DNA of 64,000 nucleotides from Devosia sp. FJ2-5-3 (GCF_029201545.1 NZ_CP104007.1:4093501-4157500), one strand, 5' to 3'. Counted from the stretch's first letter, positions 52,724 through 61,804 are shown. Numbers and translations: made by a program. Notes: generated by a model not told the origin, from the sequence alone.

Positions 52724-55700
52724 ATGCTCAACCGCGGAATGGCCGTATCGGCCATGGCGCTCTTGCTGGCCGTAGCCCCTGCGCTTGCGCAGGATGAGAA
52801 TGGCCGGTCCTCCATGGGCGAAAAGCCGATCTGGGTGCGCTACCCGGCCATCGCACCCGATGGCGAGACGCTCAGCTTCACCTATCGCGGCCGCATTTTC
52901 GTGGTCGATGCCGAGGGCGGCCTCGCCGTTCCGCTCACCGCCAATGGCACCTATAGCTATGGCGCGGTGTGGTCGGCCGATTCGGAGCGGCTCGCCTTCG
53001 CGTCCGACCTCAATGGCGATGACGACGTCTACACCACCGATTTTTCGGGCTCGCTCGAGCGCCTCACCTGGTCCTCGGCCAGTGAAGTGCCCACCAGCTT
53101 TGCGCCGGACGGACAGTCCCTGCTCTATACCGCGCTGCGCCTCGGCGATGCCGAGCAGAGCGTGCAGGGCGCGTTGTCGAGCAAGCCCCAGCTTTATGCC
53201 GTCGACACGGCAAGTGGCCGCGAAAGCCTCATCCTGCCCAATCTGGCCCAGCAGGCACAGTGGAACCGCGCCCAGACGAGGCTCGTCTATACCTATAATC
53301 CCTCCGGCGACCCCGACGACCGCCAGCACCGCGTGGCGCCCAATGCCCGCCAGATCTGGACCTATGACAAGATCAGCGGCACCCATGAGCCGGTTTTCGA
53401 AGTCGACGGCATCGATCGGCACAACCCGATCTGGAGCGCCGACGGGCTGACGCTGTACTATCTGTCCGAAGCGAGCGGCTGGCTCAATGTGTGGAAGCGC
53501 GATTTGGCGAGCGGCGCGGATACGCAGCTGACGCGCTTCGACGGCGATCCGGTGCGTGACCTGTCGGTGGCCGATGACGGCACGCTGGCCTTTTCCAATC
53601 GCGGCCGCATCTACGTCCAGAAGCCAGGCGCGACCGAGGCCAAGGCCATCGAGTTGCTGACCCTCGAGCAGCGCGCCGGGCGGCGTGACAATCTCTATGC
53701 CGAAATGGTGCAGGATTTCGTCTCTTCCCCGGACGGCGAGCTCTTCGGCATCGTGGCCAATGCGGATGTGTTCGTGCAGGACGGCGCCGGCAATTTCCGG
53801 CAAGTGACGGCGACGCCGGGCCAGGAGCGCGACATCGTCTTCTCGCCGGACGGGTCGATGTTGGCCTATGCGGCGCTGCGCGAGCATCAATGGGGCATTT
53901 ATGCCGTCGCGCTCAAGGGCGAAGACGAACAGGGGGGCCTCGCCCCGTCCTACGCGGAAATCCCGCTCTATATCCCCGAGGAGGGCAATGCCTATGTGCC
54001 GCGCTTCTCGCCCGATGGCACCAAGCTCGCCTTCGTCGCCGACCGGCGCGAAATCCAGGTCCTCGACCTCGCCAGTGGCGAAGTGACCAAGCTTTATGGT
54101 GAAGGCGATCATTTCTCCCAATATCGCGATGGGGTGATGAATTTTGCCTGGTCGCCCAATTCCCAGGATCTGCTCGTGCCCTGGCGGGCCATGGATGGTT
54201 CGGAGGCGCACCGCGTCGCCATCGTTCCGGCCGATGGCGGAAGCCGGGCCCAGCCCATCGGCTCGGTGCCCAATCTTTTTGGCGCCACATGGAGCCTCGA
54301 TGGCACGCAGATCATCGGCGCCACCACCCTTTATGGGCCGCGCGATTCCCAGCTCCATGCCCAGAGCAGCGACCTCTACCGCATCTTCCTTTCCGAAGAG
54401 GCGCGGCAGGATTTTCTCGAAACCGCTGAAGGCACCGCACCGGGCCTCGACGAGGCCGAGGACGGGACTGCGCTCGCGCGCCGCTACGGCCCCGACCAGT
54501 TCCGCAACAGCCGGCTCGAGGGGCGCCTCACCGCAGGCGAGGACGGCCTGATGACCATGTGGCCCCTGCCCGATCTGCAGAATCTGCTCGCGGTCAGCGC
54601 CGCGGGTGGCGACAGCTATGTGCTCGAAACCATCAGCCTTGCCGATGGCAGTGTGACCACGTTCGGCAGTTTCGAGGCCCCGGGGCTGCAGGCCCTCTCC
54701 TTCGTGCGGGATCTGGGCGTCATCGACGCGCGGGTCAATGGCGCCATATTGCGCGTGCCACTGGCGGCGCCCGACCAGATCGCCATGATCAGCTCGCGGC
54801 TGTTCTACTCCCGCGACGCCGATAGCGCCCGCATCGCCGGTTTCGAGCAGGCCTGGGCCGATGCGAAATATCGCTATTACGACGCCGAGCACGAAGGGCG
54901 GGACTGGGATGCGATCGGGGCGAAATATCGCGCCTATCTCTCCTCCATCGCCAGCGACCGCGAACTGCGCGAATTGATCTCGGCCATGTATGGCGAGCTC
55001 TCGGCCTCGCACATGTTCACCGGCTATCGCGGCATGGAGGCGGCGCGCCAGGATCTGGGCAACAATAATGACGCGCTCGGCGTCTATATCGACCATGGCT
55101 ATGACGGCCCGGGCCGGCGCGTTGCCGCCATCCTGCCGGGCGGCCCGCTCGACCGGCGCAGCATCGATATCGCGCCGGGCGACATCATCGCCTCGGTCAA
55201 TGGACGCGATGTTCCTGAGGCCGGCGGGCTCGATCGCCTGCTCGACCTCAATGTCGGCCGCCCTGCCCTTGTCGGGGTCAAGGATGCCGAAACCGGGGAC
55301 GACCGCTTCTATACGGTCTCCCCGATCGACCAGAACGCCGAAATTGCGCTGGCCAAGACCCGCCTCATCGATGCGCGGCGCGAAATGGTGGCGCGCCTCT
55401 CAAACAGCTGCGTTGCCTATCAATATGTGCCCGACATGGACGAGGCGGCCTATCTCGACCTCCTGGGCAATCTCAGTGCCCAGCGCGGCATCGCCCGGGC
55501 GGCCCTGATCGACGTGCGCTCCAATGGCGGGGGCAATCTCACCCGTGAGCTCATCACCCTGCTCACCGGGCAGGCCTATGCCAGCGTCGGCCGCAATGAT
55601 GGCCCGCAGGATGTCGAGCCCAATAATCGCTGGGTCTGGCCCAGCGCGGTTCTCGTCGATTCCTTCGGCTATTCGGACGGCTCGGTCTTCCCTCAGGCCT

Positions 55701-55987
55701 ATCAGGACAATGCCATCGGCCCGCTGGTCGGCGACATCGTGCTCAATACCGGCACGGCCGTCGATTATGTCCGCAGTGCGGTGGTGCCCGGCCTCGTCTA
55801 TGGCCTGCCGGTCCTGCCCAATCGGCGCATGGATGGCAGCTATTACGAGAACTTCGTCATCGAGCCGGAAATCCACGTGCCGTTCAATCCGAACGCGGCC
55901 GGACTCAACACCGACCCGCAGCTCGAAGCGGCGCTGGCGGCCATCATGGCCGAGATCGGCGCAGACGCCGATTGCCGTATCTACTGA
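52724..55987 (+). CDS. Tricorn protease-like S41 family protein
   Basis: A 1087-residue secreted protein (signal peptide MLNRGMAVSAMALLLAVAPALA). Residues about 35-680 are WD-like beta-propeller repeats (AIAPDGETLSFTY, PSFAPDGQ-type blades), followed by a helical C1 region, a PDZ domain near 790-880 (GGPLDRRSIDIAPGDIIASV) and an S41 catalytic domain. The tricorn His is present (His763 in SASHMF). At the expected nucleophile position in DVRSNGGGNLT the residue is Thr940, and Ser980 replaces the expected Glu in DSFGYSDG, so catalysis may be altered or lost. A bidirectional terminator follows. Confidence 0.85.
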   Translation: MLNRGMAVSAMALLLAVAPALAQDENGRSSMGEKPIWVRYPAIAPDGETLSFTYRGRIFVVDAEGGLAVPLTANGTYSYGAVWSADSERLAFASDLNGDDDVYTTDFSGSLERLTWSSASEVPTSFAPDGQSLLYTALRLGDAEQSVQGALSSKPQLYAVDTASGRESLILPNLAQQAQWNRAQTRLVYTYNPSGDPDDRQHRVAPNARQIWTYDKISGTHEPVFEVDGIDRHNPIWSADGLTLYYLSEASGWLNVWKRDLASGADTQLTRFDGDPVRDLSVADDGTLAFSNRGRIYVQKPGATEAKAIELLTLEQRAGRRDNLYAEMVQDFVSSPDGELFGIVANADVFVQDGAGNFRQVTATPGQERDIVFSPDGSMLAYAALREHQWGIYAVALKGEDEQGGLAPSYAEIPLYIPEEGNAYVPRFSPDGTKLAFVADRREIQVLDLASGEVTKLYGEGDHFSQYRDGVMNFAWSPNSQDLLVPWRAMDGSEAHRVAIVPADGGSRAQPIGSVPNLFGATWSLDGTQIIGATTLYGPRDSQLHAQSSDLYRIFLSEEARQDFLETAEGTAPGLDEAEDGTALARRYGPDQFRNSRLEGRLTAGEDGLMTMWPLPDLQNLLAVSAAGGDSYVLETISLADGSVTTFGSFEAPGLQALSFVRDLGVIDARVNGAILRVPLAAPDQIAMISSRLFYSRDADSARIAGFEQAWADAKYRYYDAEHEGRDWDAIGAKYRAYLSSIASDRELRELISAMYGELSASHMFTGYRGMEAARQDLGNNNDALGVYIDHGYDGPGRRVAAILPGGPLDRRSIDIAPGDIIASVNGRDVPEAGGLDRLLDLNVGRPALVGVKDAETGDDRFYTVSPIDQNAEIALAKTRLIDARREMVARLSNSCVAYQYVPDMDEAAYLDLLGNLSAQRGIARAALIDVRSNGGGNLTRELITLLTGQAYASVGRNDGPQDVEPNNRWVWPSAVLVDSFGYSDGSVFPQAYQDNAIGPLVGDIVLNTGTAVDYVRSAVVPGLVYGLPVLPNRRMDGSYYENFVIEPEIHVPFNPNAAGLNTDPQLEAALAAIMAEIGADADCRIY

Positions 55988-55992
55988 AAGCA

Positions 55993-56021
55993 AAAAGGGC
56001 GCCCCGATGGGCGCCCTTTTT
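55993..56021. terminator. Bidirectional terminator between tricorn-like gene and ridA
   Basis: An 11-bp stem AAAAGGGCGCC/GGCGCCCTTTT with six-base loop, T-rich on both strands, between two convergent stops. Confidence 0.9.
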
Positions 56022-56042
56022 CCAATCTTCGAGAGAAACCAG

Positions 56043-56432
56043 TCAGGATTTGGCGGCGCCGATGCGGGCGGTCACTTCGATCTCGATCTTCATGCCTTCC
56101 TCGATCATCTGCACGATGAGCATGGAGGCGGCCGGGCGGATGTCCTTGAACACGGGGCCCACGGCCGCGACGACCTCGTCCACGAGCGACCGGTCGCCGA
56201 CATAATAGACCACCCGCACCGTGTCCTCGATGGAGGAGCCAGCTTCCTTCAGCGCCTTGTCGATGGTGGCCAGCGCATTCCTCGCCTGCTCGCCCACGCC
56301 CTCGGGCATGGTCATGGTGGCGTAATCATAGCCGGTCGTGCCGGACACATAGATCGTGTCCTCGTGGCGGACGGCACGGGAATAGCCAAAGGTCGCTTCA
56401 AAGGGCGAGCCGGTGGAGATGCGCTGCACCAT
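56043..56432 (-). CDS. RidA family protein
   Basis: A 129-residue YjgF/YER057c/UK114 protein: STGSPFEATFGYSRAVRHEDTIYVSGTTG, here FGYSRAV and YVSGTTG, and VKDIRP-like FKDIRPAASML. The Arg of IRPA is the deaminase-critical residue of RidA, suggesting imine/enamine hydrolysis, but this is the divergent subgroup (Rid2-7-like) with a less certain substrate. Three bp after the GNAT gene, in the leuD run. Confidence 0.82.
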   Translation of the reverse strand: MVQRISTGSPFEATFGYSRAVRHEDTIYVSGTTGYDYATMTMPEGVGEQARNALATIDKALKEAGSSIEDTVRVVYYVGDRSLVDEVVAAVGPVFKDIRPAASMLIVQMIEEGMKIEIEVTARIGAAKS

Positions 56433-56435
56433 GGA

Positions 56436-56861
56436 TCAATCCAATCGTTTCATGAAAAAATAGCGGGTATGCCCGGGCGGACTGTCTTCGAGCCGGCCAA
56501 ATTCGGTGTAGCCGAGCTTTTGGTAAAAGCCGGGTGCCTGGAACGAGGTGGTGTCGAGCCGCAGGCCGACACAGGAGTTTTCCCGTGCCAGCGCTTCGGC
56601 CCGCGCCATCAGCGCCGCGCCGATCCCGGTCCCGCGATAGGCCTCTGGAATATGCAGCAGATCGATGTGGATCCAGCCATAGGCGATGCGGGCGGAGAGG
56701 CCCCCCTCGGTCTCGCCCGCCTCGTTCTTGAGGGCCAGAACGAAAGACGAAGGAGCGGTGAACCGCCCCTCCGTCTGGATTTCATTATACTCGACAAGAC
56801 CGTTGAGGATGATGTCGTGGGACTTGGGACTGGGGCCCTCTTCCAGAACGATCCTTGCCAT
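56436..56861 (-). CDS. GNAT-family N-acetyltransferase
   Basis: A 141-residue acetyltransferase. The acetyl-CoA loop is LLHIPEAYRGTGIGAALMARAE (motif A, RGTGIGAAL) and motif B is FQAPGFYQKLGYTEFGRL. Typical length. It lies three bp after leuD and three bp before ridA, so the three are probably one transcript. Substrate unknown. Confidence 0.85.
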   Translation of the reverse strand: MARIVLEEGPSPKSHDIILNGLVEYNEIQTEGRFTAPSSFVLALKNEAGETEGGLSARIAYGWIHIDLLHIPEAYRGTGIGAALMARAEALARENSCVGLRLDTTSFQAPGFYQKLGYTEFGRLEDSPPGHTRYFFMKRLD

Positions 56862-56864
56862 ATT

Positions 56865-57470
56865 TTACAGCCAGGGACGCTCGGAGGCCATCTTGCCTTC
56901 GAAGGAGGTGATGGCCGGGTCGGACTTCAGCGTGCCGGCGATATCGTCGAGGCCTTCGAGCAGGATCTGCTTGCGGGACGGGTCGATATCGAAATGCAGC
57001 GTGCCGCCATCGGGCCCCTGGATGGTCTGGGCCTCGAGATCGATGGTCAGGGTGGCGTTGGAGCCACGCTCGGCATCGTCGAGCAGGAGTTTCAGCTGCT
57101 CGGGCGACACCACGATGGGCAGGATGCCGTTCTTGAAGCAATTATTGTAGAAGATGTCGGCAAAGCTGGTGGAGATCACGCAGCGCACGCCGAAATCGAG
57201 CAGGGCCCAGGGGGCATGCTCGCGGCTCGACCCGCAGCCGAAATTGTCACCGGCGATGACGATCTTGGCATTGCGATAGGCCGGCTTGTTGAGAATGAAA
57301 CCGGGGTTTTCCGAGCCGTCCTCATTATAGCGCATTTCCGAGAACAGGGCCGTGCCCAGTCCGGTGCGCTTGATGGTCTTGAGGTACTGCTTGGGGATGA
57401 TCATGTCGGTGTCGATATTGATGATCGGCAGCGGCGCCGCGACACCCGTCAAAGTGGTGAATTTATCCAT
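56865..57470 (-). CDS. leuD: 3-isopropylmalate dehydratase small subunit
   Basis: A 201-residue swivelling subunit that joins Leu[22 protein letters not shown], the [17 protein letters not shown] motif and [20 protein letters not shown] are diagnostic. ATG at 57470 begins the conserved region. First gene of leuD-GNAT-ridA; leuC is far away. Confidence 0.96.
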   Translation of the reverse strand: MDKFTTLTGVAAPLPIINIDTDMIIPKQYLKTIKRTGLGTALFSEMRYNEDGSENPGFILNKPAYRNAKIVIAGDNFGCGSSREHAPWALLDFGVRCVISTSFADIFYNNCFKNGILPIVVSPEQLKLLLDDAERGSNATLTIDLEAQTIQGPDGGTLHFDIDPSRKQILLEGLDDIAGTLKSDPAITSFEGKMASERPWL

Positions 57471-57584
57471 GGATAGGGACCTCGCTTTGCCATGGGTCTT
57501 TGCGCAAAGCGGGCCCGGGGTCAAGTCGGCAGGGCCCGAAAGCGTTCGGTCGACAGGCGCGGAAGGTGCTGCCGGCGCCTTGGG

Positions 57585-58565
57585 CTACGCTCCGCCGATG
57601 AGGATGCCGGCGGCCAGCACCAGGCTTCCCCCCAGCACCACCTGCAGCACGGCCCGCCAGAACGGGGTCTGCATGAAGCGTTTCTGGATATAGGCGATGG
57701 CCCAGAGTTCGACCAGGACGACGAAGATCGCAAGACCGGTGGCGAGGGTGAAATCGGGGATGAGATAGGGCAGCGCATGCCCGAGCCCACCCAGCGCCGT
57801 CATGATGCCGGCCGCCAGCCCGCGCTTGATCGGCGAGCCGCGCCCGGTCAGCTTGCCGTCATCGGAGGCCGCCTCGGTAAAGCCCATGGAAATGCCCGCG
57901 CCCACCGCCGCGGCGAGGCCGACGAGAAAAGTCTGCCAGGTGCTGCCGGTGGCGAAGGCCGCCGCGAAAACCGGCGCCAGGGTCGAAACCGAGCCGTCCA
58001 TCAACCCCGCCAGCCCTGGCTGCACATAGGTCAAAACAAACTGGCGATGGCTTTCGGCCTTTTCGCTCTCCATCCCGTCCTTGCCCACCAGCTGCTCGTC
58101 GAGCTTGTCGGCTGCCTTGGCGTGGCCGCGCTCCTGGGCTGCCAGATCGCCCAGAAGCTTGCGGATGTCGGCGTCGCTCACCTCCTGTGCGGCGGCGAGA
58201 TAGAAGCGATAGGCGCCATCCTCCATTTCCCAGACCTGCTGGCGCGCCTGCTCGAGGCTGAGCGTCTTCATCAGCCAGATCGGCTTGCGGGTGAGAAAGC
58301 CGCGCACATGCTCGCGCCGGATCGGCACGAGGCGCTTGCCGAAGCGGGCGACGTAAAGATCGAGGAGGCGCCGGCGATGCTCGTCCTCTTCGGCCGCCAT
58401 GGCTTCGAGCAGCGCCGCGGACCCCGGATAATTGGGGGCCAGCCGCGTCGCCAGCTCGGAATAGATCCGCCCGTCCTCTTCCTCGGCGGCTACCGCCAGG
58501 GACAGGATTTCGCGCTCGGAGAGGGAGGAAAACTCACGCCTTGTGTCACGCAGCAGGGGAAACAT
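57585..58565 (-). CDS. mbfA: Membrane-bound ferritin-like iron exporter MbfA
   Basis: A 326-residue erythrin-VIT1 fusion. Residues 1-160 are a rubrerythrin-like four-helix domain with di-iron Glu/His positions (AVAAEEEDGRIYSELA, MAAEEDEHRRRLL, QVWEMEDGAYRFYLAA, LAAQERGHAK); residues 175-326 are a CCC1/VIT1 domain with five helices (PGLAGLMDGSVSTLAPVFAA). In rhizobia MbfA exports iron and is repressed by Irr; the twin iron-control elements upstream support that. Full length. Confidence 0.92.
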   Translation of the reverse strand: MFPLLRDTRREFSSLSEREILSLAVAAEEEDGRIYSELATRLAPNYPGSAALLEAMAAEEDEHRRRLLDLYVARFGKRLVPIRREHVRGFLTRKPIWLMKTLSLEQARQQVWEMEDGAYRFYLAAAQEVSDADIRKLLGDLAAQERGHAKAADKLDEQLVGKDGMESEKAESHRQFVLTYVQPGLAGLMDGSVSTLAPVFAAAFATGSTWQTFLVGLAAAVGAGISMGFTEAASDDGKLTGRGSPIKRGLAAGIMTALGGLGHALPYLIPDFTLATGLAIFVVLVELWAIAYIQKRFMQTPFWRAVLQVVLGGSLVLAAGILIGGA

Positions 58566-58578
58566 CAGGCCCTCACAG

Positions 58579-58616
58579 TTTAGAATGATTCCAATATTAC
58601 TTAGAACCATTCTAAA
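58579..58616 (-). promoter_or_regulatory. Twin iron-control elements (Irr sites) and -10 of mbfA
   Basis: TTTAGAA-TGA-TTCCAA at 58579-58594 and a perfect TTAGAA-CCA-TTCTAA at 58601-58615 match the iron-control element to which Irr binds. Their centres are 21 bp apart, two helical turns. On the minus strand TAATAT (58594-58599) lies exactly between them, so Irr would cover the -10/-35 spacer and the start site. The divergent gene at 58705 may also be affected. Confidence 0.85.
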
Positions 58617-58704
58617 CTTGCTGCAAGCCGTTTTCCGCCTGCGACATGCAGCGGGCTTGAGGCCGGTCGCGCTCTGGGCTAAGCGATGCACAGGAGACCC
58701 GCCA

Positions 58705-59094
58705 ATGGCCAATCGGGCTGACATCACTATCAAGGAGCTTGGCACCGTTCTGGCGGTGCTGGCGCTTTATGTGCTTGTCCTGCTCACTCCGCTGCACCAG
58801 GCGGCGGGCCTGCAGCGCGATCTCTCGGCGATGGGTTTTGAAACGCTCGCCAGCTGGTCGGCCTGCCAAAGCCTGGCCGAGGACGAGACGGGCGATCCGC
58901 TCGCCGCCCCTGCCGTGAAATGCCCGGCGGCCAGCCTGGGCAAGACCGGCCTCGCCACTGGCGTGCCGCCGGTGCTGCTCATCGAAACCCCCGGCCGGGC
59001 CGAGATCGTCTTTTATGCCGATGCGGGCGACAGCCACCCGCTCCGCCTGCCCGACCATTTCGGGCAATCGCGCGCCCCTCCAGCAGCGGTCTGA
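58705..59094 (+). CDS. Small membrane-anchored protein of the copper operon
   Basis: A 129-residue protein with one hydrophobic segment near the N-terminus (LGTVLAVLALYVLVLLTPLH) that could be a signal anchor, then a periplasmic part with cysteines in WSACQSLA and VKCPAAS. It precedes the PCuAC and SCO genes with 56 bp to the next start, so a role in copper handling is inferred (DUF2946-like in character). A hairpin CCTGG/CCAGG at 59104-59121 lies in that gap. Confidence 0.65.
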   Translation: MANRADITIKELGTVLAVLALYVLVLLTPLHQAAGLQRDLSAMGFETLASWSACQSLAEDETGDPLAAPAVKCPAASLGKTGLATGVPPVLLIETPGRAEIVFYADAGDSHPLRLPDHFGQSRAPPAAV

Positions 59095-59150
59095 TTTTTT
59101 AGCCCTGGTCCACTGGCCAGGTCCGATAATCCCGTTCTGGAGATCAACAA

Positions 59151-59678
59151 ATGATCCGTCTTTTCGCGCGCGCCCTGCTGGCGTCGACCCTTGCCCTTTC
59201 CCCCATCGCCGTTTCCGCCCATGAGGCCGGCGCCAAGCCCGCCCATGGCGCCGAGGCCCATGCGCCTGCCGGCCCCCTCGTCACACTCGGCGATCTCGAA
59301 ATTTCCGGTGCCTTCACCCGCGCCACCCTGCCCAATGCCCCGGTGGGCGGCGGCTTTCTGACCATCACCAACAAGGGCGCCGCGGCCGATCGGCTGGTCA
59401 GCGCCACAGCCCCCATCGCCAAGGAAACCCAGATCCACGAAATGGCGCTCGAAGGCGATGTCATGAAGATGCGCCAGCTCACGGACGGCATCGAGATCGC
59501 AGCGGGCGAGACCGTCACGCTCGCACCGGGCGGGCTTCACATCATGTTCATGGGTCTCAACACCGCGCTGGTCGAAGGCGAAAAAGTGCCGGTGACGCTG
59601 ACCTTTGAAAAGGCCGGGACCATCACCGTCGATCTCGCCATCGGCGCCGCTGCCGCCGCCAAGTCCATGGGGCATTAG
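59151..59678 (+). CDS. Copper chaperone PCu(A)C
   Basis: A 175-residue periplasmic copper(I) chaperone that helps assemble the CuA centre of cytochrome oxidase. Signal peptide ending ALSPIAVSAH, then an Ala/His-rich linker and the PCuAC domain with the H(M)X10M...HXM motif: HEMALEGDVMKM and GLHIMFMGL. It is two bases upstream of the SCO gene, the expected partner. Confidence 0.93.
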   Translation: MIRLFARALLASTLALSPIAVSAHEAGAKPAHGAEAHAPAGPLVTLGDLEISGAFTRATLPNAPVGGGFLTITNKGAAADRLVSATAPIAKETQIHEMALEGDVMKMRQLTDGIEIAAGETVTLAPGGLHIMFMGLNTALVEGEKVPVTLTFEKAGTITVDLAIGAAAAAKSMGH

Positions 59679-59680
59679 CA

Positions 59681-60274
59681 ATGGCAAAACCCCTCTCCCG
59701 CCTGCGCCTCGTCCTCTGGGTCGTGGTGGCCGCTTTTGCGGTCACCGCCACCGGCCTTTATCTTTTCGGCGCCACCCGCCCCACCGAAGCCGCCGGCATC
59801 GGCCATGGCGATTATGTCCTCACCACCGCCGATGGCCAGAGCTTTACCCGCGAGAATTTCAACGGCCATCCCTCGGCGCTGTTTTTCGGCTTCACCCATT
59901 GCCCCGATGTCTGCCCCACCACGCTGGCGGAAATGACCGCCTGGAAGGCGGCGCTGGGCGATGACGGCAAGGATCTCAAAGCCTATTTCATCACCGTCGA
60001 TCCCGAGCGCGACACGCCCGAGATCATCGGCGATTATGTCGCCTGGACCGATTTCGTCACCGGCCTCACCGGCACGCCCGAAGAAATTGCCAAGGCCACC
60101 AAGGCCTGGGCCGCCTTCGCCGAAAAAGTGCCGCTCGAGAATGGCGACTACACCATGGACCACACCGCCTCGGTGTTTCTGCTCAACCGGGACGGCGAAT
60201 TCGAAGGCACCATCGCCTTCCGCGAAAACACCGACACGGCCATCGGCAAGCTGCAAAAGCTGATCAAGGGCTGA
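59681..60274 (+). CDS. SCO1/SenC family copper protein
   Basis: A 197-residue thioredoxin-fold protein anchored by one N-terminal helix. Copper ligands are Cys74 and Cys78 in CPDVCP and the His of MDHTASVFLL. It delivers or reduces copper for the cytochrome oxidase CuA site together with PCuAC. Ends the copper operon; no T-rich terminator is evident, the repeat block follows. Confidence 0.94.
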   Translation: MAKPLSRLRLVLWVVVAAFAVTATGLYLFGATRPTEAAGIGHGDYVLTTADGQSFTRENFNGHPSALFFGFTHCPDVCPTTLAEMTAWKAALGDDGKDLKAYFITVDPERDTPEIIGDYVAWTDFVTGLTGTPEEIAKATKAWAAFAEKVPLENGDYTMDHTASVFLLNRDGEFEGTIAFRENTDTAIGKLQKLIKG

Positions 60275-60291
60275 GGCAGGGCCCAGAACAT

Positions 60292-60451
60292 CACCCCCTC
60301 CCAACCTCCCCCTTCAAGGGGGAGGTGCTGATCGAGTGTGGGGTGAGAATGTCGATCGACTATCCTCCCATGGCAGGATCAGGAATGCCGAAGCATCCCA
60401 CCCACCGGCAGACACCCTCCCCCTTCGAGGGGAGGGTTGGGGAGGGGGGAT
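60292..60451. repeat. Palindromic repeat A, second copy
   Basis: Hairpin CCTCCCCCT-N4-AGGGGGAGG at the left and CCCTCCCC/GGGGAGGG at the right, in opposite orientation, around a centre with GATCGAGTGTG. Same composite design as 24409-24521. With the decayed repeat B (60492-60565) it fills the 337-bp gap 60275-60611. Confidence 0.75.
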
Positions 60452-60491
60452 GAGAGCCCCGATTGTTATCGCTCCCCGCGCAATCCCCCGC

Positions 60492-60565
60492 CTTCCCTTG
60501 GGCTCGACCCGAGGGCCTCCATCCACGCGCAATTGCCACTATTTGGGCTCGCCGAGTGGCGCTCG
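60492..60565. repeat. Palindromic repeat B, decayed copy
   Basis: Left arm (CCTTCCCTTGGGCTCGACC) and centre resemble 19468-19560; the right arm has drifted to GTGGCGCTCG and no longer pairs well. Confidence 0.6.
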
Positions 60566-60611
60566 ATTGACTGATACGGGCCAATCAAACGCCCATGATG
60601 AACACGCGACC

Positions 60612-61334
60612 TCACCCCAGCCGCGGATCACCCGCAAAATCAGCCCGCGAAAACTCCATGCTCTGTCGCGGGAATTCACGCACCGCCTGGACGAACCCCG
60701 CCCCGACCCGCAATTTCCAGGTCTGCCGCGCGGTCGGCGCCGGGGCGGCGAAGGCCGTGCAGGCCAGCACCGCCAGATTACTCCCCGCGCCCGGATCGCG
60801 CACCGACGCATAGCGAATGACCGAAACATCCTCCGCCCGAGCCGCATCGGCCAAGTTCTGGCAATCGGAATAGTCGACGGAATCGCGCCAGTTCCCCGCA
60901 TCCGCCATCGCCGCATGGGTCAGGTCCACCGCCCGCTCCACCGCCAGCAGCGCTGAAAACGCCGTATAATCCGTGGCATTGGCCGGCAGGGGCGTCGACG
61001 GCGATTCGGCAAAGAACAGGAGCCGATAGAACGCCATCTCGGCCAGCGCCGTCTCCACCGTCTCGGCGCAATAGAACACCCCTTGCGTCCTGCCGGCGCG
61101 GCGAAAGCGCGAGCCATGGGGATAGACGGCGCCATAGCGAAACGGGGTTGCGAGGAGATAGTCGAGCCCCCGGCATTCGGGCGGCAGGCTGGGCTTGCTC
61201 TCTTCCAAAACGGCTTCGAGCATTTCCTGCTCGGCGAGGCTGTCCACCAGTTTGAGGGTCGAGACCAGATGCTGGGCCTCGACCAGCCGCCAGGCCGGGC
61301 CGCGATAGGGCGAGATAGCTTGAGGAGCGATCAA
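60612..61334 (-). CDS. RES-domain toxin (NAD phosphorylase family)
   Basis: A 240-residue RES protein; studied members deplete NAD+ and arrest growth. The R-E-S residues are likely Arg in PFRYGAVYPHGSRF, Glu in ALAEMAFYRLLF and Ser in the later strand; GVFYCAETVETALAE is the conserved core. It is 12 bp downstream of an Xre-type antitoxin gene, the usual antitoxin-first order. Confidence 0.88.
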   Translation of the reverse strand: MIAPQAISPYRGPAWRLVEAQHLVSTLKLVDSLAEQEMLEAVLEESKPSLPPECRGLDYLLATPFRYGAVYPHGSRFRRAGRTQGVFYCAETVETALAEMAFYRLLFFAESPSTPLPANATDYTAFSALLAVERAVDLTHAAMADAGNWRDSVDYSDCQNLADAARAEDVSVIRYASVRDPGAGSNLAVLACTAFAAPAPTARQTWKLRVGAGFVQAVREFPRQSMEFSRADFAGDPRLG

Positions 61335-61346
61335 GAAGACGCGGCC

Positions 61347-61724
61347 CTAAAGCGGCGCGCGGCGCGCATCGAGATAGGCGAGCACCTCGACCAATCCTGC
61401 AATCGAGGCGATCCTGTCGATCGGCCTGCCGCCCAGCGCGCTGTTTTCTCCCACCATCCAGCCGCGGATGACGGCGGCATCGCCCCCGGCAATGGCGTCG
61501 AGCGAGCGAAACGCCCGGATCAGCAGAACGGAAAGCTCGAAGGGTTTTCCGTCCGCGTCGAGAATGTAATTGCCGTTGCGCATGCGCGAAATCGTCGGCT
61601 CGCTGGTGCCGATGGTCTGGGCCAGACGTCGCGCGCTCAATCCCAGTGCTTCTGCCGCGCGCAGCACGGCCTTGGTCACCACACCTGCCTTGTTGGTTTC
61701 GGCCGCGACAGCAAGAACGGGCAT
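61347..61724 (-). CDS. Xre/MbcA/ParS-type antitoxin
   Basis: A 125-residue antitoxin. An N-terminal helix-turn-helix (LRAAEALGLSARRLAQTIG, SEPTISRMRNG) is followed by the C-terminal MbcA/ParS toxin-binding region (ELSVLLIRAFRSLDAIAGG, VIRGWMVGENSALGG). It should neutralise the RES toxin and repress the operon. CAGGAGAG precedes the ATG. Confidence 0.88.
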   Translation of the reverse strand: MPVLAVAAETNKAGVVTKAVLRAAEALGLSARRLAQTIGTSEPTISRMRNGNYILDADGKPFELSVLLIRAFRSLDAIAGGDAAVIRGWMVGENSALGGRPIDRIASIAGLVEVLAYLDARRAPL

Positions 61725-61732
61725 TTCACTCT

Positions 61733-61765
61733 CCTGAAATAGTCGAGTTTCGAAATTTCATGAGA
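61733..61765 (-). promoter_or_regulatory. Promoter/operator of the RES-Xre pair
   Basis: Just upstream of the antitoxin are overlapping short palindromes TTTCGAAA and GAAATTTC within an AT-rich stretch (61736-61762), the only such stretch here. This is a likely autoregulatory site for the Xre protein. No clear -35 hexamer was seen. Confidence 0.4.
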
Positions 61766-61804
61766 AAGATAGTTCCTATCCCCTGCCAATGCAAGGGCAC
61801 GCGC

